Assembly: GCA_051880395.1 (NCBI GenBank)
Contig: JBJENW010000009.1
Span: 1 to 5,126 of the forward strand
From: JBJENW01 sp051880395
Lineage (GTDB): Bacteria; Bacillota; Clostridia; Lachnospirales; Lachnospiraceae
Length of the DNA: 5,126 nucleotides
Reading direction: 5' to 3'
Below, one piece after another: positions 1-5,126 of the stretch; positions within the stretch are counted from its first letter, which is position 1, and each line of letters begins with the position of its first letter. The translations under genes were made by a program, and so were the position numbers. The notes beneath the pieces were generated by a model. It had not been told where the DNA came from. It saw only the letters and a list, made by a program, of their open reading frames with translations, and searched no databases.

Positions 1-4
1 CTGA

Positions 5-366
5 GCAAAAAATATCTCAGCCTACCGTTTTCGATACACAGTTTCCGGGATTCGGCAGGAGGCAAGGACCGGGGTGGCTGAAACAAAAGTGGCTTTGACA
101 GAAATGATAGTGAGTTTGGATGGGCGGATCTGCGATGCCTTTGCTGTCTTTCGTTCGGCGGAAAGGCTGTGCGGATGTGTACGCCAGAGAAAGAATCTGC
201 TTTTGAGTCTTGCTCTGGCGTACACATTCGTGCAGACTGTCCGACCTTCGAAAGACAGTAAAAATAAAGCATCGCAAATCCGCCCATCCTAAACTCGACT
301 TCATTTCTGTCTAGCCACTTTTGTTTCAGTCACCCCGGTCCTTGCCTCCTGCCGAATCCCGGAAAC
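5..366 (+). repeat. Long-hairpin element copy E1 (A arm left, B arm right)
   Basis: Imperfect inverted repeat whose arms pair from 41 to 366 around a 7-nt loop (198-204) on a short stem (191-197/205-211). A-arm order: terminal block containing AAAAAATATCTCAG (7-20) and ATACACAGTTTCCGGGATTC (34-53); variable segment of 36 nt (54-89); conserved block with TTTGACAGAAATGATAG (94-110); variable 14 nt (118-131); GCGATGCCTTTGCTGT (132-147); a further variable stem to the loop. The B arm (213-366) returns the complement of the variable segments but carries its own block versions (on the opposite strand, CTAGACAGAAATGAAGTCG). The outer A terminus has no partner on the B side, where the element stops at GTTTCCGGGATTC and the gene terminator begins. 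It could be a structured noncoding RNA gene or a nonautonomous mobile element. No protein-coding role is supported. Confidence 0.85.
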
Positions 367-378
367 GTCCGGTCCGCA

Positions 379-409
379 TAAGAAAACCACCCGGAACAGT
401 TCCGGGTGG
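379..409 (-). terminator. Intrinsic terminator of the GH5 gene
   Basis: Read on the minus strand, CCACCCGGAAC and GTTCCGGGTGG (409-399 and 397-387) form an 11-bp perfect stem around a single central base, so the real loop will be a few bases larger. TTTTCTT follows at once. It lies 16 bp after the stop codon and closes the transcription unit. On the plus strand no T-tract follows directly, so it appears to work in one direction only. Confidence 0.9.
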
Positions 410-424
410 CCAGAAAATAAATCT

Positions 425-3400
425 TTATTTTGTTTTTGCTTTTATGGTGACTGCTGGTCCGGTCAGTTTTTTCGATGATGCTTTTTTGTATGCCTGCACC
501 TTAAATTTGTAGGTTGTTTTGCTCTTCAGTTTTGGTACGATTACGTTTGTGGAAGATGTCCGCTTATACAGTTTATACGTTTTTTTCTTCGCATCGTAAC
601 GATAAATCTCATATCCGCTGACGCCACTCTGTTTTTTCCAGGTGAGTTTTAAACGATCTTTTGCTTTTGCGGAAACTTTCAGACCGCTTACTTTTGTCGG
701 GTTTACTGTGACAGTAACCGTCTTTTTCACTGCGGTATTTCCGGCTGCTGTGATCGTGATTTTTGCGATTCCCGGTGCTTTTGCCTGAATCTTGGCACTG
801 CTGCTGTTTTTGCTGACGATTCTGACACAGCTGTTATCGCTTTTAAAGGTAACTGCATGATTTTTTGCTTCTTCTGGTAATACCGTTGGTTTTAACGTTG
901 CTGTCTTGTTTAAGGCCAGCGTAAACGATGTTTTGTCGATCGTGATCTTACTTGGTTTTACTTCTTCCTTTTGTGCTTCCTTGACAATGATGGTCGCTTT
1001 TCCTTCCACACCATCTTTTGAAGCTGCAACGATCACCGTCATTCCGACTTTCTTTGCTGTCACAAAACCATGTTCATCTACAGATGCAATGTCCGGAACC
1101 AAACTTGTCCACTGAAGGGTCTGATCCGTTGCATTGCCCGGTGTAACTGTTGGAATTATCTGCAGTTCATCTCCGATTTCCATTGTCTGCTCTGAAGGAT
1201 CTAATGTAACCTTTTCTACATGAACCGTGTTATCTATGATTTCTTCCGGCTCTACGGTTATTTCGCAGATATCATAGACCGTCGGATTTTCTACTGATTC
1301 AATGATGATATCCGTCTTTCCAACTGCATTTGCAGTCACAACGCCATTTGCATCTACCGTTACATTCTGATTCGTCGCGGTATATTTCACGTTCTGATTT
1401 TCTGCATCTTCCGGGAAAATCTGATACGTTAATTTGACCTGACCGCCTTTCTTTACTGTATAGGTATGACTCATAAAGAGTATGCCTGTCACTTTCTTTT
1501 CGTTGCTGCTTCCACCGGTATGTTCACCCGATTCCGATCCAGCATCCGTTGGTCTGGACGAGATACTTGGAATGCTCGGCTCACTTGGCTTGCTCGGGTT
1601 ACTCGGTACAGTCGGCTCACTTTCCCTGCTTGGCTCGCTCACCTTGCTCGGTTCACTTGCCCTGCTCGGCTCACTTACTTTACTTGGTTCACTGACTTTG
1701 CTCGGCTCGCTCACTTTACTTGGTTCACTGACTTTGCTCGGCTCGCTCACTTTACTTGGTTCACTGACTTTGCTCGGCTCGCTCACTTTGCTTGGTTCAC
1801 TGACTTTGCTCGGCTCGCTCACTTTACTTGGTTCACTGACTTTACTCGGCTCGCTCACTTTACTCGGTTCACTGACTTTGCTCGGTTCGCTCACTTTACT
1901 CGGTTCGCTCACTTTACTCGGTTCGCTCACTTTACTCGGTTCACTGGCTTCTCCCGGATTGTCTGTTCCATGCTCCTGGATCACCGTCACCTCACAGACA
2001 TCCTGTTTCTTTCCACTGACAGATGTCGCTGTGATTTTCGCTACACCGGCTTTTTTCCCGCAAACAACTCCATATGCATCCACCGATGCTACATCTTCAT
2101 CGGAAGACTCCCAAAGTAGTGTCTTATTCTTTGCAGTTTCCGGTAAGACCGTTGCCTGTAAAGAATGCTTTTCTCCTACTTTTATTTCCACTTTCTTTTC
2201 TGACAACGTAACACTGGATACTACATCCTCCGGGTCTGTCGTACTGCCGCCTGTTACAGTAATCTTACACTGTGCTATGAACCGTCCATCTTTGGAGATT
2301 GCCATCAAAGATGTCGTTCCTGCTTTACAAGCTTTAAATCCATCGCCATCCGATGCCATTATGCCATCCTTTGCGATTGCCCATTCGATCTGCTGATTTG
2401 TGGCATTTGCCGGTTCAAAAACAATCTCAAATTTTTTCGTCTCACCGACTTTCATCGTCACTTCCGTCTCTTTAAATTGGATTCCTGTTACCGGAACATT
2501 CACACTTTCCGATGGCTTTGACGTGGTGGAACCGGACGCTGCAGAACCGCCGCCGGTGCTTCCTGTTTTATCCGGTTTGTCTGGCTTATTCGGTTTTTTC
2601 GGATTCGCTGGATTTGCATAATATTCTGTCACGCTGATTCCGTCTGTTCCGATTCCTTTTTGATGATCCAAACTTACATATTTTCCATCGACATCCTGCC
2701 ATAAGGTCGTCTCAAATAATGCGTATTTCTCTTCATCCCAGGTTTTCCAGTCATCATTTAACAGTCCACCGGTGTCTCCGGAGTTTGGATTGATACACCA
2801 GAAGGTATGACTGAGATTCCATTTGTTCATATAGCCGGCAATCAGATTCATCCATTTTACATTATCTGCGGTGTCATCACCTTTCATCAGTCCGCCCCAC
2901 TCACCGATCAAAAGTGGTGCGATATTTTCTTCTGCGATATAGCCCCATGCATCATACCAGTAATCGTCGATCAATGTCTGCTCGGTAAAGTCTTTATTAA
3001 ACCATTCCTGTTCCCAAACCTTTGGACCATAATCATGTGGCGAATAGACGATCTGTTTGTTCCATTCTTCTTTTTCCAACTGCATCGGATACTGACGGAC
3101 CATCCGAAGATTTCCGCCCCACCAGGCACCTTCAAAATTGATATAGGTTCCACCGTTTGCCCAGTCTTTTCCCGGATCACTGTCATAGGTATTGCCTTTT
3201 GTCGGATTCATCTCGACGCCTTCTACCATGATCAGAATATTCGGATTTACTTTCAATATCGCATTGGCACACTGCTCTGCCGCATATTTCCAGTTTGTGA
3301 TGTCTTTGGAATCATCCCACTTCGCATAATCCCCTTCGTCCACTTTTCCATGTGGCTCATTTTCCAGATCGCAGGCGATCAGTGTATCATCATTTTTATA

Positions 3401-4009
3401 ACGATCCACCAGCCATACCCAGCCTTCGATCCAATCCTCTGTCGTGATACCTGCTCCGGTGTTATACCACATTGGATGCTGATGTCCGGAGTTATTTGCC
3501 TCCGCACTATGTACGTCTACCATGACTTTGATTCCATATGCTTTACATTTTTGCATAATGGCATCAAACACTTCCAGATTTGTGAACGAAGTTCCATCCT
3601 CATGTACGATATCCTTATTAAATCCATCCGCATCAAACGGCGTATCCGGCACTTTATCCTGTCCTGCTTTCCACTCCAGCAATAATTGTGTAGAAACCGG
3701 AATACGGATCAGATTGATTCCGCGATCGGCACATTCTCTCAGGGTTTTATCCAGATTGACTCCCCAGCCGAGTCCATGCAAAATTCTTTCACAACAATTG
3801 AATCCGAACCAGTTTGCTCCTGTCATTCGTACAACGTTTCCATTTTCATCGACAATATCGCTGCCTTCTGTATGCAGCCAGTCATCTCCAGTATCCGAAA
3901 CCGCTGCCTGTGTTTCCATCGGCGGCACAACCGGAACTGCTGCAAATGCAGTCGTAACTCCCAATGCTGCTGCAAGTGATGCGGAAGCAAATTTTTTTAA
4001 CTTTTTCAT
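425..4009 (-). CDS. Secreted GH5 endo-beta-glucanase (probable cellulase) with five Big2 domains, SEPSKV linker and FN3-like C-terminus
   Basis: Probable extracellular endoglucanase cleaving beta-1,4-glucan or a related polysaccharide by the retaining GH5 mechanism. Visible: a basic N-terminus and hydrophobic signal peptide (residues 1 to about 23-36, ending near AFA or TQA); a GH5 TIM barrel at about 43-440 with RIP (R102), DVHS (H167), NEPH (acid/base E218), HDYGP (H325, Y327), IGEWGG (nucleophile E370) and W404. These motifs resemble GH5 subfamily 1, but the subfamily and exact substrate are inference. Then come a Pro/Lys/Gly/Ser linker (about 466-503), Big2 domains at about 505-586 and 597-676, a hexapeptide linker (689-796) grading into a Ser/Pro tail to about 836, Big2 domains at about 839-920, 930-1010 and 1018-1103, and an FN3-like domain at 1105-1194. 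I see no carbohydrate-binding module, dockerin, LPXTG motif or membrane anchor. The ATG at 4009 is chosen because AGGAGG sits 5 nt upstream and the signal peptide follows directly. All expected catalytic residues are present, so it looks active. Lichenase, xyloglucanase or mannanase activity cannot be excluded. Confidence 0.93.
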   Translation of the reverse strand: MKKLKKFASASLAAALGVTTAFAAVPVVPPMETQAAVSDTGDDWLHTEGSDIVDENGNVVRMTGANWFGFNCCERILHGLGWGVNLDKTLRECADRGINLIRIPVSTQLLLEWKAGQDKVPDTPFDADGFNKDIVHEDGTSFTNLEVFDAIMQKCKAYGIKVMVDVHSAEANNSGHQHPMWYNTGAGITTEDWIEGWVWLVDRYKNDDTLIACDLENEPHGKVDEGDYAKWDDSKDITNWKYAAEQCANAILKVNPNILIMVEGVEMNPTKGNTYDSDPGKDWANGGTYINFEGAWWGGNLRMVRQYPMQLEKEEWNKQIVYSPHDYGPKVWEQEWFNKDFTEQTLIDDYWYDAWGYIAEENIAPLLIGEWGGLMKGDDTADNVKWMNLIAGYMNKWNLSHTFWCINPNSGDTGGLLNDDWKTWDEEKYALFETTLWQDVDGKYVSLDHQKGIGTDGISVTEYYANPANPKKPNKPDKPDKTGSTGGGSAASGSTTSKPSESVNVPVTGIQFKETEVTMKVGETKKFEIVFEPANATNQQIEWAIAKDGIMASDGDGFKACKAGTTSLMAISKDGRFIAQCKITVTGGSTTDPEDVVSSVTLSEKKVEIKVGEKHSLQATVLPETAKNKTLLWESSDEDVASVDAYGVVCGKKAGVAKITATSVSGKKQDVCEVTVIQEHGTDNPGEASEPSKVSEPSKVSEPSKVSEPSKVSEPSKVSEPSKVSEPSKVSEPSKVSEPSKVSEPSKVSEPSKVSEPSKVSEPSKVSEPSKVSEPSKVSEPSRASEPSKVSEPSRESEPTVPSNPSKPSEPSIPSISSRPTDAGSESGEHTGGSSNEKKVTGILFMSHTYTVKKGGQVKLTYQIFPEDAENQNVKYTATNQNVTVDANGVVTANAVGKTDIIIESVENPTVYDICEITVEPEEIIDNTVHVEKVTLDPSEQTMEIGDELQIIPTVTPGNATDQTLQWTSLVPDIASVDEHGFVTAKKVGMTVIVAASKDGVEGKATIIVKEAQKEEVKPSKITIDKTSFTLALNKTATLKPTVLPEEAKNHAVTFKSDNSCVRIVSKNSSSAKIQAKAPGIAKITITAAGNTAVKKTVTVTVNPTKVSGLKVSAKAKDRLKLTWKKQSGVSGYEIYRYDAKKKTYKLYKRTSSTNVIVPKLKSKTTYKFKVQAYKKASSKKLTGPAVTIKAKTK
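1622..1945 (-). repeat. Eighteen tandem 18-bp units encoding SEPSKV-type hexapeptides
   Basis: In-frame tandem array inside the glucanase gene covering residues 689-796. In protein order it is fifteen SEPSKV units, then SEPSRA, SEPSKV and SEPSRE, running into degenerate Ser/Pro-rich sequence (SEPT, SNPSKP, SEPSIPS). Alternate units use different synonymous codons, so much of the array repeats at 36 bp rather than 18. Such a Pro/Ser/charged linker is expected to be extended and surface exposed, separating the catalytic half from the distal Big2/FN3 half. Because every unit is 18 bp, gain or loss of units keeps the frame, and copy number probably varies between strains. Confidence 0.95.
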
Positions 4010-4014
4010 GTTTT

Positions 4015-4020
4015 CCTCCT
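4015..4020 (-). promoter_or_regulatory. Ribosome binding site of the GH5 gene
   Basis: The minus strand reads AAGGAGGAAAAC directly before the ATG at 4009. This is a full-strength Shine-Dalgarno core (AGGAGG) with a 5-nt spacer, and it decides the start codon. Confidence 0.93.
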
Positions 4021-4070
4021 TACTTGATCGAGCCTCTCCCTAAGGCTTGTTTTTTCACTATCTTCTTCCT

Positions 4071-4100
4071 ATTATACCATAGTTTATGTTAACTTTTACA
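4071..4100 (-). promoter_or_regulatory. Probable sigma-A promoter with extended -10 for the GH5 gene
   Basis: On the minus strand TGGTATAAT (4071-4079) is a perfect -10 hexamer with the TGN extension. The -35 is weak: TGTAAA at 4095-4100, 18 bp upstream, matches only three of six consensus bases, as is common for extended -10 promoters. The predicted transcription start is near 4064, giving a leader of about 55 nt. That leader contains a short dyad (AGCCT 4031-4035 / AGGCT 4043-4047) that looks too weak to be a terminator or riboswitch. Confidence 0.72.
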
Positions 4101-4227
4101 GGGAAATATGCACTATTTCTCATTTATCGAACCATATTACACTTTATGTGGGCGTAAGTGTTGCAACCACTACTTTATTGGCTACTCGAAACGTTATCGT
4201 CTCCACCACTCTTTGAAAAGGAGATGC

Positions 4228-4628
4228 GCGAAAAATATCTCAACTTAGGGGGGTTCCTGTACGGACGTTTCCGAGATTCTACGGATGCAGCGGACAGGGC
4301 TTTCGCAAACAGATGTGGCTAGACAGAAATGAAGTCGAGTTTCGGATGGGTGGGGTGCGATGCATTATTTTTGCAGTTTTCCGAATGTCGTACAGTCTGC
4401 ACGCAGGTGTATGCAGGCGAAAGACTCAAAAACGGACTCTTTCGCCTGCATACACCTACGCACAGCCAGTCCGCCTCTCGGAAAAACAGCAAAGGCATCG
4501 CGCCCCACCCATCCGAAACTCACTAACATTTCTGTCAAAGCCACATCTGTTTGCGAAAGCCCTGTCCGCTGCATCCGTAGAATCCCGTAAACTGTGTATT
4601 GGAATCGGTTGGTTGAGATATTTTTCGC
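4228..4628 (-). repeat. Long-hairpin element copy E2, complete, with 17-bp terminal inverted repeats (inverted relative to E1)
   Basis: The most complete copy, 401 bp. Perfect terminal inverted repeats GCGAAAAATATCTCAAC (4228-4244) and its complement (4612-4628) enclose a hairpin with loop 4428-4434 on stem 4421-4427/4435-4441. Here the B arm is on the left: CTAGACAGAAATGAAGTCG begins at 4319 and GCGATGCATTATTTTTGCAG at 4357. The A arm is on the right, read on the minus strand, giving A-to-B orientation on the minus strand. The 36-nt variable segment (4280-4315) is wholly different from that of E1, yet its partner on the other arm is a perfect complement. An unpaired stretch of about 20 nt separates the terminal repeats from the inner hairpin on each side. 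I could not find a convincing target-site duplication. The B end is 218 bp upstream of the glucanase start codon. Confidence 0.87.
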
Positions 4629-4874
4629 TTAGGAAAAGAAATAGCTGACCGAAACTTTTTGGAGATAATATAAAGATTTGTTCCATCTACAAGAACTTTC
4701 GCTCAAGAAATATATATCTGGTTTTTTTTATTCAGTGTACTAGAATTTCGCAAGATTTTTGTAGTATTTTATCCAGAAAAAGCTATACAAAGCAAACATA
4801 TATTGGTCGAAACATTGTTTTGAATATCCAAAAGTTTTATTCCAAAATATGTTCCGTCTGCAACACTTTTTCCC
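4629..4874. other. AT-rich spacer between the head-to-head A ends of E2 and E3
   Basis: No credible coding frame. A weak promoter-like pair faces E2 on the minus strand: TTGTAG (4687-4692), 16 bp, TATTAT (4665-4670), which would start transcription about 30 nt before the A end of E2. A roughly 21-nt imperfect direct duplication (4679-4699 and 4850-4870, both starting TGTTCC, 16 of 21 positions equal) precedes A/T-rich sequence resembling the A terminus. This may be a relic of another copy. Confidence 0.4.
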
Positions 4875-5126
4875 AAAAAACAGATCTTAGCCTACCGTCT
4901 CCAATACATAGTTTCCGGGATTCGGACAGGCGCAGACCACGGGGCGGTCTCTTGCAGAGTGGCTTTGACAGAAATGATAGTAAGTTTTGACGGGCAGTTC
5001 GGCGATGCCTTTTCTGTTTTTTGATTGTTGAACAAACGGTGCATTCTGTCTGCCCGGAAAAGAATCCGGTTTTGATTCTTAGCCGGGCGGACAGGATGTG
5101 CCGGTTGTCCAACCTTCAAAAAACAG
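4875..5126 (+). repeat. Long-hairpin element copy E3, cut off by the window end
   Basis: Same family and orientation as E1. The A arm is complete: a degenerate terminal block (AAAAAACAGATCTTAG, 4875-4890), GTTTCCGGGATTC (4911-4923), a 36-nt variable segment (4924-4959), TTTGACAGAAATGATAG (from 4964), 14 variable nt, GCGATGCCTTTTCTGT (from 5002), the apical stem (5060-5066/5074-5080) and 7-nt loop (5067-5073). The start of the B arm is visible: 5083-5098 pairs with 5042-5057 with only two mismatches, both T-G on the plus strand. The rest of the B arm lies outside the window. Confidence 0.82.

Larger units (their letters stand above)
4010..4227. other. Intergenic region between the GH5 gene and element E2
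   Basis: Holds the ribosome binding site and promoter of the glucanase gene. Upstream of the promoter are two weak operator candidates: a bulged dyad AGTG-TTGCAA-C-CACT (4157-4171), and TCGAAACGTTATCG (4186-4199), which partly matches the catabolite-responsive element recognised by CcpA. I see no credible gene on either strand. Confidence 0.6.

Noticed and set aside
5..366. E1 as a CRISPR array or a transcription terminator
   Set aside because: There are no short direct repeats with spacers, and the hairpin is far longer than an intrinsic terminator and lacks a T-tract. A proper terminator for the gene is present at 379-409.
1466..2119. 217-codon plus-strand open frame through the same repeats
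   Set aside because: Another antisense shadow of the same array; its periodic Phe/Ala/His composition comes from the 18-bp unit.
1482..2396. 304-codon open frame on the plus strand rich in Leu-Gly-Ser repeats
   Set aside because: It is the antisense reading of the SEPSKV repeat array, kept open by repeat composition. It overlaps a gene with full domain evidence and has no ribosome binding site of note.
2807..3685. 292-codon plus-strand open frame opposite the GH5 domain
   Set aside because: Antisense shadow of a clearly coding region; no start signals or recognisable domain.
4031..4047. Riboswitch or attenuator in the glucanase leader
   Set aside because: The leader is only about 55 nt and holds just a 5-bp dyad, with no T-tract and no recognisable aptamer.
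4224..4322. 32-codon frame starting MREKYLN at the B end of E2, preceded by AAGGAG
   Set aside because: The AAGGAG touches the ATG with no spacer. The counterpart in E1 lacks the first part and ends at a different stop.
4313..4648. 111-codon plus-strand frame in E2 whose translation resembles that of a minus-strand frame at 17-304 in E1
   Set aside because: Similarity is present in more than one reading frame and on both strands, as expected from nucleotide-level conservation of the hairpin family. Frames shift at the bulges, stops fall at different places, and no ribosome binding site is seen. Database hits to small hypothetical proteins would be over-annotation of this repeat.

Overview
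The window looks like a chromosomal segment of a Gram-positive anaerobe of the Clostridia, most likely a gut or rumen Lachnospiraceae. The grounds are moderate GC, a strong AGGAGG ribosome binding site, a clostridial-type secreted GH5 enzyme with tandem Big2 (bacterial Ig-like group 2) domains, and noncoding repeats whose conceptual translations resemble small 'hypothetical proteins' I recall from Lachnospiraceae drafts. The species cannot be fixed from the sequence alone.

There is one convincing protein gene. It is a 1194-residue secreted beta-glucanase or cellulase on the minus strand (425-4009), with its own extended -10 promoter, ribosome binding site and intrinsic terminator, so it reads as a monocistronic unit. 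The protein has a signal peptide, a GH5 catalytic domain, two Big2 domains, a low-complexity linker containing 18 hexapeptides of the SEPSKV type, three more Big2 domains and a C-terminal fibronectin III-like domain. The layout suggests an extracellular polysaccharidase held at a distance from whatever its Ig-like tail contacts.

The rest is mostly taken up by three copies of a long-hairpin element: E1 (5-366), E2 (4228-4628) and E3 (4875 to the window end, truncated). Each is a 330-400 bp imperfect inverted repeat folding into one very long hairpin. The two arms are not equivalent and I call them A and B. Each carries its own version of conserved blocks. Between the blocks lie segments of nearly constant length whose sequence differs from copy to copy but is almost perfectly complementary between the two arms of the same copy. 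E1 and E2 flank the glucanase gene in opposite orientation with B ends facing it. E3 lies beyond E2, head to head with it.

This pattern (constant spacing, within-copy complementarity, conserved mismatches and a 7-nt apical loop) looks like a structured RNA family or a hairpin-type mobile element, and is the most interesting thing here. Wobble pairs favour an RNA read from arm A to arm B. Open frames inside the elements appear to be accidental. The remaining spacers (4010-4227 and 4629-4874) hold the gene's promoter and AT-rich noncoding DNA.
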